DNA from: Cryptomeria japonica
Taxonomy: Eukaryota; Streptophyta; Pinopsida; Cupressales; Cupressaceae
Direction: 5' to 3'
Length of the DNA stretch: 64,000 nucleotides
Assembly (NCBI RefSeq): GCF_030272615.1
Contig: NC_081415.1
Coordinates: 375,737,392 to 375,801,391 of the forward strand
Both the position numbers and the translations under genes were made by a program. Every line of letters starts with the position of its first letter. Positions within the stretch are counted from its first letter, which is position 1. Below the pieces are notes generated by a model. That model was not told the origin of the DNA. It ran no database searches and was given only the letters and a program-made list of their open reading frames with translations. Of this stretch, positions 58,501-64,000 are shown one piece after another.

Positions 58501-60872
58501 TTGTTGACTCCCAACCACTTGCTGAACCTGGGTAGTATCCAAGTTCACACTATCAGGAACCAACCCTTTGCACTTTGATCCAAAGGAAGCAACCCCGGAT
58601 TCACCTCCTGCTGGCTAAGATCATCCAAGGCTTCAAATCTGTTAAAAGGTATCCTCCTCCTGTCTCTCCTGCAAAGACCTCTTTTGACCTCGGTTCCTGT
58701 TCTTTGTCTTGATTGGGACGAAACCATCAACACCCACAACCTCAATAGACATGGAAGCTTTCCCTTTATCAACCCCATCAAGGTTACGGGAAGGCTTTTG
58801 AGGTTGATGCTCAGCCGGTTTAGACCTAGGCCACTTGTGCTACAAATGACCATACTCATGACATAGACGGCACCGAAATGGCAAAGTCTCATAATCCAGC
58901 TGTTGGACCCAAGAATAAGAGCCCGCACACATATCTATAGCATCTGGCAAAGACTTACTAAGATCAGTTTCAACACAGATACGAGCGAAAGTCATTACCT
59001 TTCTCCCCAAGGTTTGCGTTGAAGATCCAATAGGCTTCCCAAGCAATGAAGCGAGCATCCGCAACACATCCTCCCGACAACATTCCATCGGAAAACGAGG
59101 TAATCAAACCCACACTGGGACCCAATTCGGGAGCTCCTCCAAAGGGTTAAATCCCGCATGTCAAGGTTTGATGAACAAACCCACCTGGTTATAAAAATAC
59201 GGGCCTCCTTCAAAGACCCTATTGCGATCATCCATGCAATTAAAAGTAACCATGAAGTAATTGTTAGCCAACAACATAATATCCATTTCCCCTTCTGGAG
59301 CCCAAGTCCTCTGAGCCTAGTTCTCCAAAAACTGTAGAGAAACCCTCATCCCCAAAAACTTGCAATATAACGAGTGTTTTGAAAATTATTCAACATCTTC
59401 GACTATCATCTTTGGAGGAATTACCAATTTCGGCCTCTCACTACATCTCTCCAGACAGCCATTAATCTTCGTAATCCGAGAGCCATTAGGCATACCAACA
59501 CTACGAAACCCCGAATCTGAAACAAAAAAGATTATTATCAAAAGTCTTGATACCTTGGGATGGGGATTTTGAACCCAATTCAACACGAAAATCCATGCCG
59601 AGTGATGCCCCCGAGGCCTCTCCTCCAGTACTAGACATCGCACCACACGATAAACTCACACCCCAAAGGGAGAAAACGAGGAATCCACACACCCCTGCTA
59701 TTCACCGAACGAACACCCACCCCTCTCGAGCACCACCAAAGGGCAAAACGGACCAAAGCCGCCCTCACCCCACAGGGTAATCACGAAACAACAGGAAAAC
59801 CTGAGCCCCTGCCGCACTCAGCACAAACCCTCCACCCACAGGTCGCCACACCGCCACCAACACCAACCACCCAGAAGACAGATCCTCCCCTTCCTGCAAG
59901 AAAACCCTATGCCCTTCCCCCTAGGCACAGGTAAATAGAGACCGCCCATGAGCTAGGGCGTCGATGCCCTAGCTCGAACCCTGCAACCGCCCTTCGCGCT
60001 CAATGCCATCTCCTTCGTCATTTGGTTCTTCAGTCGAGAAAGAGTAATCAACCATTTCGACAACATAATTAGTGATAAGTGCTATAATTAATTCACTTGG
60101 CTTAAAAGAGAGATATGGTAAGGGTTTTCACGTTGTTTTCTCGAAACTATCTTCCTGACTCAGAGGAGAATTCACTTTAGATTTATTGGCTAAAACAAAT
60201 GTTTCTGACATCACACATTGGAAAAATAAAACTTGAATCTTTGTTGTTCTGGCTTCAAAGTGGGGCACTCTTTCTACCTTTCCTGGTTTTGTAGACATGA
60301 TAAAAAACGCTTTTATATCTAGATGAGAAAAAAATCTTCTTGTTTATTTAAATTTTTTTTGTAATAAAACAATAATGGAAACATTTGAAGTGCTTATATT
60401 TCAAACTATGTCATATTTTTCTTTGATAGTTTAACAATAATAAAATTTCAAGATTGACATGTGAAGAAATCTTGTGAAGAACATGTTAAACATTTTTTAT
60501 TTATTTGTTTGTTTTGACATGGTTAATTTATTTTTTGCAGTGTGGGTTCATCTCCGAAAACATATAAAATTTTTCGACCTGCAAGTGGGGAGGCTTTGAG
60601 GTTTGTTGAAGTATTAAAAGCATTTTAGCTCATCAACATATTTGACAACACTGTCACACTCATAAATTTATTTAATGCTAACAGTAACACCCTTTTGCCA
60701 ACATAAGGTAACATATCAATTGCATGTGTTTTTGCACACTTATCATATCATAATTTATGTTGTTTCCAGAGAAATGACTCTTCCTGAACTTCGGGCCAAG
60801 TATAAAAAACTAAATTCACTAGAAAAGGCAAGCACACGCTGGAAGGAGGAGTTTGAAATATCAGCTGAACAG
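22631..60872 (+). CDS. SBNO: Strawberry-notch (SBNO / FORGETTER1-type) gene, C-terminal 12 exons
   Basis: Twelve exons (1,227 nt, 409 residues) join in phase with GT-AG borders. The product starts [15 protein letters not shown] and contains [33 protein letters not shown] (helicase motif V type) and [11 protein letters not shown] (motif VI). It continues into the SBNO-specific C-terminal domain with [41 protein letters not shown] and [11 protein letters not shown]. Strawberry-notch proteins are nuclear DExD/H-like helicase-related chromatin factors; Arabidopsis FORGETTER1 acts with chromatin remodellers in stress memory. The N-terminal half, with the Walker-type helicase motifs and PHD finger expected of plant homologues, is upstream of the window. 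The final exon(s) are downstream. Introns of 18.7 kb and 13.9 kb are packed with transposons. The exons are undamaged, so the gene is probably functional. Confidence 0.95.
22809..22944 (+). CDS. SBNO: SBNO visible exon 2
   Basis: Encodes [20 protein letters not shown] to [11 protein letters not shown]. Acceptor ATTTCAG|G, donor CAG|GTGTTT. Contains the [11 protein letters not shown] helicase motif V region. Confidence 0.95.
23094..23200 (+). CDS. SBNO: SBNO visible exon 3
   Basis: Encodes [35 protein letters not shown] and two bases of Arg. Acceptor CATTTCAG|AAG, donor [22 protein letters not shown] is helicase motif VI with its arginine finger. The following intron is 18,699 bp. Confidence 0.95.
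23201..24885. other. Start of the 18.7-kb SBNO intron, no elements identified
   Basis: T-rich intron sequence without element termini. Short open frames look accidental. Confidence 0.5.
25266..25421. repeat. 78-bp tandem duplication inside the hAT-like element
   Basis: Two apparently identical copies begin TGCCATGTCTGACATGCCGC at 25266 and 25344. Each has a subterminal-type ACTCGCCTGACTCGCCC end. Identity suggests a recent event. Confidence 0.92.
25401..25438. repeat. Perfect 38-bp palindrome (18-bp arms, 2-bp spacer)
   Basis: The left arm is CATAACTCGCCTGACTCG and the right arm is its exact complement after CC. It overlaps the end of the second 78-bp copy. It can form a cruciform or hairpin. 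Confidence 0.95.
25554..26503 (+). other. Probable 5' leader of a Ty3-type element
   Basis: No clear LTR terminus was seen. Broken open frames on both strands lead into the gag remnant that follows, so this is likely its leader. Confidence 0.3.
26504..27520 (+). pseudogene. Ty3/gypsy-type gag remnant with zinc knuckle
   Basis: The frame starting at 26504 gives a retrotransposon gag domain: [40 protein letters not shown], then [20 protein letters not shown] and [16 protein letters not shown]. It reaches a stop at 26864-26866 and continues in frame ([20 protein letters not shown]). Near 27440-27480 a CCHC knuckle can be read as QC[16 protein letters not shown], with a stop replacing the usual aromatic residue. 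Further stops and shifts lie between. Gag packages element RNA. No RT or integrase follows, so the copy is dead and truncated. Confidence 0.8.
27521..28318 (+). other. Degraded sequence after the gag remnant
   Basis: Contains a ~30-bp tandem duplication (CCATGTTTTATTGGAGCCAT, near 27936 and 27966) and an acidic open frame (28110-28295) without a recognisable domain. It may be more of the same element. Confidence 0.35.
28329..28438. repeat. Degenerate two-copy repeat (~60 bp)
   Basis: Two copies share the word order GATATTA...ATTCTTT...TAATTAAATAAA...CAACATTTT. They are diverged by several substitutions. Confidence 0.7.
29182..29303. repeat. Local duplicated unit A, left part (split by the two-LTR element)
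   Basis: GGTTGCATATTTGTCTTGCA and the following ~60 bp recur at about 35886-35950. The part ending GGGGAAATCCAATGTTTTCA recurs in diverged form at about 37458-37482. Unit A is cut by the LTR element at 29304 and resumes at 35666. Confidence 0.75.
29304..29978 (-). repeat. 3' LTR of the PDS5-carrying element
   Basis: On the plus strand it runs TGAAATATCCCC to GGGGACATTATA. The element-start side has the inverted pair TAATGTCCC / GGGACATTA around a 6-nt spacer. Confidence 0.9.
29979..29994 (-). other. Polypurine tract
   Basis: On the minus strand TTTAAACAGGGAGGAC abuts the 3' LTR. TTGAGGACAAGCAA, common at this place in Ty3-type elements, lies just upstream. Confidence 0.75.
30915..31320 (-). 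pseudogene. C-terminal part of the element ORF, coiled-coil-like
   Basis: After a stop at the end of the 31319-31750 frame, the minus strand continues [20 protein letters not shown] and [36 protein letters not shown]. It then shifts frame to a 70-codon piece. The composition is charged and helical. No family recognised. It probably belonged to one protein with the PDS5-like part upstream. Confidence 0.45.
31319..31750 (-). pseudogene. Middle part of the element ORF, acidic, unrecognised
   Basis: A 143-codon frame in the same frame as weak coding upstream ([20 protein letters not shown], then a stop just before [14 protein letters not shown]). It is acidic with no domain that I know, and lies between the PDS5-like part and the coiled-coil part. 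Confidence 0.45.
31901..32680 (-). pseudogene. PDS5: Captured PDS5 (sister-chromatid cohesion factor) fragment
   Basis: The 213-codon frame (32542-31901) includes [103 protein letters not shown] and [12 protein letters not shown]. These match in order the N-terminal HEAT-repeat region of plant PDS5, which binds cohesin and controls its release from chromatin. An in-frame stop (about 32554) separates a further upstream part ([20 protein letters not shown]...). The piece has no introns, so it came through RNA. It is only a fragment, with extra non-PDS5 sequence fused on both sides, and sits where gag would be. Identification rests on remembered family motifs. Confidence 0.8.
32681..34959 (-). 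other. Non-coding leader region of the PDS5-carrying element
   Basis: About 2.3 kb between the primer-binding site and the PDS5-like ORF with no convincing ORF. It is long for a leader. Confidence 0.4.
34960..34974 (-). other. Primer-binding site (initiator tRNA-Met type)
   Basis: On the minus strand TGGTAGCAGAGTTGG follows the LTR end ATATTTCA after one base. The standard plant site is TGGTATCAGAGC; one internal and one end base differ. Confidence 0.85.
34976..35660 (-). repeat. 5' LTR of the PDS5-carrying element
   Basis: On the plus strand it runs TGAAATATCCCC to GGGGACATTACA; on the minus strand it therefore starts TGTAATGTCCCC. It forms the same terminal hairpin (TAATGTCCC / GGGACATTA) as its partner. 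Confidence 0.9.
35666..35954. repeat. Local duplicated unit A (rest) and start of unit B
   Basis: 35666-35785 matches about 37480-37605 (shared words GCATTTGATTAG, GGGTTTGAGTT, GATGCTTTCAAA and GGTGCTCTCCAAA). 35884-35950 matches 29182-29250. Together these show a tandem duplication older than both LTR insertions. Confidence 0.75.
35955..37436 (+). mobile_element. Solo LTR with perfect 5-bp target duplication
   Basis: It begins TGTAATGTCCCCAATTTTAG and ends AGGAAGGGACATTACA, 1,482 bp. Flanking TTATT is found at 35950-35954 and 37437-37441. Same terminus type as the LTR at 20977. It is inserted in unit B of the local duplication. Confidence 0.93.
37442..39089. other. Rest of unit B, then intron sequence
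   Basis: 37442-37620 completes unit B. About 37775-37850 is rich in GAGTACG/GGTACG words and 38400-38500 in CCTAGG words, as seen in degraded plant DNA transposons. No termini could be fixed. No ORF. Confidence 0.45.
39100..39854. mobile_element. Non-autonomous hAT-like element with 10-bp flanking repeat
   Basis: TGGTCATACC occurs at 39090-39099 and 39855-39864. The inner ends carry AGTTTGAA in inverted orientation (left CGAAGTTTGAAAC; right, complemented, TAGTTTGAAGAC). The interior has GACTCG-type words near both ends, like the element at 24894. Eight of the ten repeat bases may be the true target duplication. No transposase. Confidence 0.75.
40473..40575. repeat. TA microsatellite with CA/TACACA edges
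   Basis: Mostly alternating TA for about 100 bp, with ACACAC runs at both ends. Open frames here (YIYIYI...) are artefacts. It is followed by a CGAACC/GAACCCA-rich word cluster to about 40690. Confidence 0.97.
40690..41899. other. End of the 18.7-kb intron, no elements identified
   Basis: T-rich sequence with a normal acceptor tract before exon 4. No element termini seen. Confidence 0.5.
41900..41995 (+). CDS. SBNO: SBNO visible exon 4
   Basis: Encodes [30 protein letters not shown] and a split Arg. Acceptor GTTTACAG|A, donor CGTAG|GTACGT. It continues directly from APEYR of exon 3 across the giant intron. Confidence 0.95.
42237..42324 (+). CDS. SBNO: SBNO visible exon 5
   Basis: Encodes [20 protein letters not shown] and MMYRAIMEQ. 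Acceptor TTTGCAG|G, donor CAA|GTAAAA. Confidence 0.94.
42421..42541 (+). CDS. SBNO: SBNO visible exon 6
   Basis: Encodes [20 protein letters not shown] and [20 protein letters not shown], plus one base. Acceptor ATTTGCAG|GGT, donor CCAG|GTAATA. Confidence 0.93.
43134..43488 (-). mobile_element. Copia-type 3' LTR in the exon 6-7 intron
   Basis: On the minus strand it begins TGTTAGAATATTTAATTTTT and ends CTCATTCATAATAACA, 355 bp long. A run of Cs on the plus strand (43489-43495, GGGGGGG on the minus strand) directly before it is the polypurine tract. A TATA-like CTATTTAAGAG lies near 43238 and a GA microsatellite near 43168. Only this 3' LTR is present; the element is 5'-truncated. Confidence 0.85.
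43489..44390 (-). pseudogene. Ty1/copia pol remnant (RT tail and RNase H)
   Basis: Minus-strand frames give [61 protein letters not shown] and then [15 protein letters not shown]. This is the order of the copia reverse transcriptase C-terminus and RNase H. Several stops and frameshifts break it (for example DPTL-stop-RQLVGNL). The integrase and RT core are missing at the 5' truncation near 44390. It lies antisense in an SBNO intron and is a dead copy. Confidence 0.85.
44391..45834. other. Intron sequence without recognisable features
   Basis: AT-rich intron sequence with no ORF or element termini that I can identify. Confidence 0.5.
45835..45934 (+). CDS. SBNO: SBNO visible exon 7
   Basis: Encodes [33 protein letters not shown] and a split Arg. 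Two in-phase acceptors six bases apart are possible (ACAG|TTACAG|AGAAA), which would include or skip two residues. Donor ACAG|GTATAT. Confidence 0.9.
46020..46143 (+). CDS. SBNO: SBNO visible exon 8
   Basis: Encodes [40 protein letters not shown] and K. Acceptor CTGCAG|G, donor AAG|GTCAGT. Confidence 0.95.
46249..46326 (+). CDS. SBNO: SBNO visible exon 9
   Basis: Encodes [20 protein letters not shown] and RGIVWE. Acceptor CTTAGCAG|ACT, donor GAG|GTATAC. Both intron phases are 0. Confidence 0.94.
46527..46645 (+). CDS. SBNO: SBNO visible exon 10
   Basis: Encodes [39 protein letters not shown] and a split Cys. Acceptor CTTGCAG|TCT, donor GAATG|GTATGA. The following intron is 13,895 bp. Confidence 0.94.
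46646..48290. other. Start of the 13.9-kb intron, no elements identified
   Basis: AT-rich. A G-run before CTGAATCAGTATATAA near 48105 resembles a polypurine tract but has no LTR partner that I could find. Confidence 0.4.
48308..48440. repeat. Three-copy ~52-bp repeat
   Basis: Units share (A/G)CACCAATCCAC, then GAAGCACCAACTCC and TTCTGATT(C/T)T words. Units begin near 48311, 48358 and 48405. The third is decayed. Confidence 0.85.
48441..49588. other. Intron sequence without a recognisable gene
   Basis: No ORF of note. A TA run lies near 48757-48770. Confidence 0.45.
49589..50743 (+). mobile_element. LTR (TGTTGA...ATCAACA type), probably solo
   Basis: It begins TGTTGAGTATCAAGAGATAT, identical to the start of the minus LTR at 17148-18373. 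It ends ACACGCATCAACA. Promoter features are GGCCGTTGAT...ATCAATGTGGGCC and TATAAAAG (50032-50039). Flanks GATGA and GATAG match at three of five bases, so the target duplication is uncertain. No internal region is adjacent. Confidence 0.8.
50780..52343 (-). pseudogene. LINE (plant L1 type) 3' part: zf-RVT and RNase H
   Basis: The minus frame 51949-51053 gives the zinc-binding RT tail ([30 protein letters not shown]) and an RNase H domain ([20 protein letters not shown], then [12 protein letters not shown]). After a TAG at the usual Trp codon (PRE[15 protein letters not shown]) it runs to about 50880. In the RNase H, ESNS replaces the usual ESDS, so a metal-binding Asp is lost. Upstream, 52233-51940 and 52343-52233 carry the preceding segment ([23 protein letters not shown]). 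An AATAAAG-type A-rich 3' end lies near 50790-50830. The same LINE resumes at 54564 beyond an inserted LTR. Confidence 0.85.
52344..54563 (+). mobile_element. 2.2-kb solo LTR inserted in the LINE, perfect target duplication
   Basis: It begins TGTTGTGCGTATTGCACACC and ends TTAGCCACGTCAACA. CATCC flanks it at 52339-52343 and 54564-54568. Removing it restores the LINE reading frame ([15 protein letters not shown]). It has the terminus of the E1 LTR family, is twice as long and carries a 346-bp U3 duplication. TATAAAAG lies at 53779-53786. Confidence 0.93.
52461..53021. repeat. Spaced duplication (~215-bp copies, 346-bp period) in LTR U3
   Basis: CAGAAACCATTATAGACCCG begins copies at 52461 and 52807. 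The copies contain several short inverted repeats, such as CTCAAGAATGAG, GAGAGG...CCTCTC and CTTATAAG. About 130 bp of unrelated sequence with more CGCGAATTTCC words separates them. Confidence 0.9.
54564..55253 (-). pseudogene. LINE reverse transcriptase, C-terminal part
   Basis: The minus frame 55044-54514 gives [57 protein letters not shown] and WFDSWD. Upstream to 55253 comes [15 protein letters not shown] and [12 protein letters not shown]. This is the thumb/connection region of plant L1 reverse transcriptase. It is cut at 55253 by an LTR-like segment, so the catalytic core is absent here. Confidence 0.85.
55254..56430. mobile_element. LTR-like segment, TGTAATGTCCC terminus, with stem-loop array
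   Basis: It starts TGTAATGTCCCTACTAGTTA (itself a TCCCTA/TAGGGA hairpin) inside the LINE. The likely right end is ...AATCACAGCCCA at about 56430, where LINE sequence resumes. Flanks ATCAA and TGCTG do not match, so the right end may be rearranged. It contains five paired stem-loops (55451-55713). The rest is AT-rich to about 56270. A minus-strand TATAAAG lies near 56357. Confidence 0.55.
55451..55713. repeat. Five ~60-bp units with covarying stem-loops
   Basis: Each unit has a first hairpin of the form CTTG-variable-loop-complement-CAAG: CTTGGAACC/GGTTCCAAG (55451-55474), CTTGAATGTAA/TTACATCCAAG (55510-55535), CTTGGGTG/CACCCAAG (55571-55596), CTTGAGTGATG/CATCACCCAAG (55629-55655) and CTTGGTTGA/TCAACCAAG (55688-55711). 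Then comes CCCTCCAGGAA-like linker and a second hairpin, for example AGTCGAA/TTCGACT (55485-55504) or CAAGGAAT/ATTCCTTG (55602-55627). The inner stem sequences are unrelated between units, yet both arms change together. Confidence 0.92.
56431..56664 (-). repeat. Second copy of a ~235-bp LINE segment
   Basis: It duplicates 54797-55030 with few differences (GLGLRQST and [17 protein letters not shown]). At 56664 it joins directly to the 5' part of an RT ([10 protein letters not shown]), so the RT core is missing between. Confidence 0.9.
56664..57640 (-). pseudogene. LINE: endonuclease-RT linker and RT start
   Basis: The minus frame 57532-56909 gives the linker ([40 protein letters not shown]). 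The frame 56897-56622 gives the RT start ([29 protein letters not shown]). A frameshift near 56905 separates the two. The YxDD catalytic region is absent, lost in the deletion at 56664. Confidence 0.85.
57634..58190 (-). pseudogene. LINE endonuclease domain (AP-endonuclease-like)
   Basis: The minus frame gives [29 protein letters not shown] (the metal-binding Glu), [24 protein letters not shown] and [13 protein letters not shown]. This is the order of the L1 target-site-nicking endonuclease. GNFY stands where GDFN is usual, so catalytic Asp and Asn positions are altered. A stop after SLGTTGG ends the frame. Confidence 0.87.
58500..59660 (-). pseudogene. LINE ORF1 (DUF4283-like plus zinc knuckle)
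   Basis: Minus frames joined over shifts give [35 protein letters not shown], then [40 protein letters not shown] and [20 protein letters not shown]. Then comes a CCHC-type knuckle [12 protein letters not shown]. This is the usual plant L1 ORF1, an RNA-binding protein. At least three frameshifts or stops break it. Confidence 0.82.
59661..60000 (-). other. LINE 5' untranslated region, C-rich on the plus strand
   Basis: The sequence is markedly GC-rich compared with its surroundings (many CCACC and CCCC words on +) and ends near 60000, where AT-rich intron sequence returns. This suggests a nearly full-length 5' end for the LINE copy. Confidence 0.5.
60541..60600 (+). CDS. SBNO: SBNO visible exon 11
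   Basis: A 60-bp exon encoding [20 protein letters not shown], sharing its first and last codons with its neighbours. Acceptor TTTTTTGCAG|T, donor TGAG|GTTTGT. Confidence 0.92.
60770..60872 (+). CDS. SBNO: SBNO visible exon 12
   Basis: Encodes [20 protein letters not shown] and [15 protein letters not shown]. Acceptor TTTCCAG|A, donor CAG|GTCTCT. The expected next exon (CMHGPKC-like in homologues) was not found before 64000. Confidence 0.93.
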
Positions 60873-62076
60873 GTCTCTCTGTCCCTTTTGCATCCTGTAC
60901 AAATAATTGTTGATTTAATGCTGCAAATATATTCTTTCTGATTCATTAAGTAATATTTATTTAATGTCCCTTTTGCATTTGCATGTCTGTATTATTTTCA
61001 AAGATTAGCTGGGATTTTTAGCCTTGGTCGTCCATTAAAAATGATTGTTTCTAGACCATGTAACATAAATTAAGTACTTGAGCATTGCATGTATATAATC
61101 AAGACCTTGAAAGCAGCCTGTCTCCTTAAGTTAGGCCAACCTTAAACAACACACACGAAGCTTTGACTAGTGTGTGCTGTCTCATGTAAGCCCCATTGAC
61201 AAATACCGTTTTCTGGTTTTTTATCCCATTTTCTTTATCAATTTCTGTTCGGTGTATTTTTCAAAATAGTGTTAGACTCTACAATTTGGTACACCTATGC
61301 CTCTCCGAAAAGGTTAATTTTTATCACTGCAGTCCGTATATGCCTTGGCGCTGGGTAAAACAATTTACGATAAACATATGGTATAATATTCTTTGGGTAA
61401 AATAACTTACCAACATTTTGGTTTTCACCCTTGTTAATTTGCACCCTTGGGAATTTAAGAAACTTTTTAAAATTTTTAACTTCTAAGTTATAATATTTAA
61501 TAATTTAATATTTATTGTGTATTATATCAAAATAGTAGTTAATTTAACTATTAATTATTCTTAATATTTTAATTATTAATCAATAATAAAAATTATTAAA
61601 TTAAATTTAATAAGAAAATAATTTATCAATTAATCAAATATCAATTTACAATCATTTTATTAATTTATTATAAAAATAAATATTTTTGCTATAATTAATT
61701 TGAGATAAAAAATTAAATTATGAATTAAAAATCTAACAATATAAAATAAAATAATGCATTTTTATTGAATTTAGATGATAAAATATATAATTTAAGATGT
61801 TATAAATTTATCTCTTAAATATTTTAAATAGTGGGGTTTCCTTTATATAATTATAATAGATATTGTTATATTAAGTTTAATTATTTTGATATTTCTAAAG
61901 GGATAAATACTTAACTAAGGACCTCATCTACAACACAATAAAAATCAAATGAGATTTGAATCTATAATATAATAAATTAAATATATATGATTTAACTCAA
62001 TTTAATTTAATTATAATTTTAGTATATTATCTTAATTATAATATATTTAATTAAATATATAAATTAACTTAAATAA
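60873..62076. other. AT-rich intron sequence
   Basis: About 61440-62070 is extremely AT-rich (ATTAATAAT-type words). No ORF or element termini seen. Confidence 0.5.
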
Positions 62077-62081
62077 ACTAG

Positions 62082-63194
62082 TGTTACCTGGAAAATGTGA
62101 ACAACCTGCAAGCCTATGAATTAAGCTTTCACAAGCCTAAGACTTTACAGAATATCCAAATTACCAATGATACATATAAAATAAGCAAACTAAAATAAGT
62201 AAACCTTCACTGCTGTCCCGTTGTGTCCTATCATCTTCTGCTCTTGTCTGCTGGAATGTTTGCTCTCAGATTTGCACTAGTTTGCTTCAAGATGACAAAG
62301 ATGAATGGACTATGGTATGAAAGATGTAAGATGCAACTATATGGAAAATGCAATGATAGATGATATGATATGCTTCTATGAATTTAAGCGAAAGGCACAC
62401 TTTAGATTGCTTGATTGCTCTAGAACTGCTTGATTGCTTGATAATGACTAACTTCAAATGTAGGAAAATGTCTTCCTTTTATAGATTTTGCAATACCAAA
62501 ATCCTATGTGGCAGAGATCAACGGTTGAGAGTGAATCTTGATAGAAGGAAGGGCTGAGAAGAATTGGTTAGAATGTGAGAGAGAAAGGGAGAAGATGTTC
62601 CTCCTACGATGACAAGGTGGAGGACAAGGTGGAAAGAGAAATCACATGGCATGATGCTCACCTTGACCAAGGATGAAGACCCAAGAATATAGGATGATTG
62701 GAGATAATCTAGGCTTTCCAAGACAAGTGGAATCACCAATCTAGGGATGTTAGAGAGAATTTAGACATTGTAGGACAAGTGGACCTTAACCAGGTTGATG
62801 TGGACAAAACGAACACCTAGGAGGTAGGGGTGATGGAGAGAATATAGGAAGTAGGACACCTAAGTTTCCTCCTCCTTTTGACTAGGAATAGAAGTTGAAG
62901 ATAAATAAGGAATTAAATATTAAAAATATTTAATCTACCTAGCCACATGGTTGTTGAAATGGCATGATGACTTGGAAGAGAATATGATGTGGAATTAGAA
63001 TTTGAACATTGATGATCAATTAAATAATTTAGAATTATTTAATCAAGAAGAACTTTAGAAGCAATGATGAAATTTACTTAAATAATAAATATTTAATTAA
63101 TAGATTGACTTAGAGGAATATGAAACATGAATTAAATAAATAAACTTTTCAATTTATTTATTTAATCACGTCTAGTCATTTTTAGGTGTATACA
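62082..63194 (-). mobile_element. Probable solo LTR, minus strand
   Basis: On the minus strand it begins TGTATACACCTAAAAATGAC and ends CATTTTCCAGGTAACA. A CTATAAAAGG TATA box lies near 62488. Flanks are ACTAG (62077-62081) and ACTAA (63195-63199), four of five matching. Length 1,113 bp, with no internal region. Confidence 0.7.
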
Positions 63195-63246
63195 ACTAAT
63201 ATATCGTATAATATAAGTTAAATTATATAAATATATTATAATATAT

Positions 63247-64000
63247 ATGATATTATATATATATATATATATTTTGATCGGTAAAAGGCCGAAGCCTGAA
63301 TTTTTTTTATTAATTAAAGAAAATGATTACAAACTCCATTTAGTGTGGGCACCGGTAGGAAAGAATGGAGGAAGAAAACCTCCGGTCTCGCCCAGATCCC
63401 TTAGAGGATCAGAATCTAATGATACCCAAAAAACAAGAAAGAGAACTAGATACAATGGCCCCTGGGAAATCCCATCCGACAGAGCTATATGACAGAGAGA
63501 TATCATTCTAGAAATTTAGAAGTTCTGGAAGAGCTGCTCCAGCCTAAAAAATGATAACTGCTTTGCTTATCATAGCTAGAATCAAATCCTCAGAAGCAGG
63601 TTACAAATGATCTGCAAAAGATCTTTCGACCAAGATCAGTGTCAGAGAAAACACTACAGAGCTTAAATAAGAGAGCTATGTCAAGAAACTCCCTGAATGA
63701 GTAATGAAGCACTGAAAACCTGAAACCTCAAGGGGAAGGCCCTGCAAGGCTTATCGTGACCAAACCTGCATTAAAAACCACCAGGCTAATCCTACAACAA
63801 GCACTTAACGAGAAGTTAGCCCAGAAAAACCTCACAACAAGTGGTGCCAAACCTTCACAATAAATCTGCAACATCCTCAGAGACAATAGGAGATGTTAAG
63901 AATAAAAGCTCATGTCATACAAAGCTAAAGACCCAGAGACGATTTATAGGAAGAAGCTCACATAATCACCATAGAAGCTTACAATAGCAAATAAGGACAA
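63247..64000 (-). mobile_element. Probable LINE 3' end with TA-rich tail
   Basis: A TATATA run (about 63255-63272) is followed on + by TTTTGATCGGTAAAAGGCCG and a TTTATTAATTAAAG tract. That resembles the antisense 3' end of plant LINEs and the layout at 50790-50850. No LINE protein could be read up to 64000, so this is tentative. Confidence 0.35.

Overview
The window looks like nuclear DNA of a plant with a very large genome, most likely a gymnosperm (conifer type). It holds one spliced host gene with introns of up to about 18.7 kb. Almost everything else is old, nested, mutated retroelements: solo LTRs, one LTR element with both LTRs, LINEs and short hAT-like elements. I saw no bacterial-type operons, rRNA, tRNA or CRISPR. 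The species cannot be fixed from sequence alone.

Host gene. Twelve exons on the + strand between 22631 and 60872 encode 409 contiguous residues of a Strawberry-notch (SBNO / FORGETTER1-type) helicase-like chromatin protein. GT-AG splicing and codon phase agree at every junction. The 5' exons and the last exon(s) are outside the window, so nearly all the repeats listed are probably intronic.

Region 1-20.9 kb. Three related cassettes (called E1, E2 and E3) share a layout: an array of short inverted repeats, then a TATA box, then a leader, then an ORF. E1 (+, 1-7292) and E2 (+, 9668-15262) carry diverged, broken copies of a large protein I do not recognise. In both, the TATA box lies about 455 bp before an ATG that follows an AG|GT junction. 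E3 (-, about 20.1 down to 17.15 kb) keeps only an ORF remnant. E1 and E3 are followed by the same type of LTR (TGTTG...CAACA).

Region 20.9-41.9 kb. A solo LTR with a perfect 5-bp target duplication precedes SBNO exons 1-3. The 18.7-kb intron then holds a hAT-like element, a Ty3 gag remnant, a two-LTR element on the minus strand (29304-35660) whose main ORF is a captured PDS5 cohesin-factor fragment, another solo LTR, a second hAT-like element and a TA microsatellite.

Region 41.9-64 kb. SBNO exons 4-10 (41900-46645) include a copia 3' remnant in one intron. A 13.9-kb intron follows with a solo LTR, antisense LINE sequence broken by a 2.2-kb solo LTR, and another LTR-like segment (55254 to about 56430). 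That segment carries a striking array of stem-loops whose stems differ from unit to unit but stay complementary. Exons 11 and 12 follow, then an AT-rich stretch, a solo LTR and a probable LINE 3' end.

The observations most worth following are the hairpin arrays in or near LTR promoters, the unknown E1/E2 protein family with its own promoter-like leader, and the PDS5 capture.
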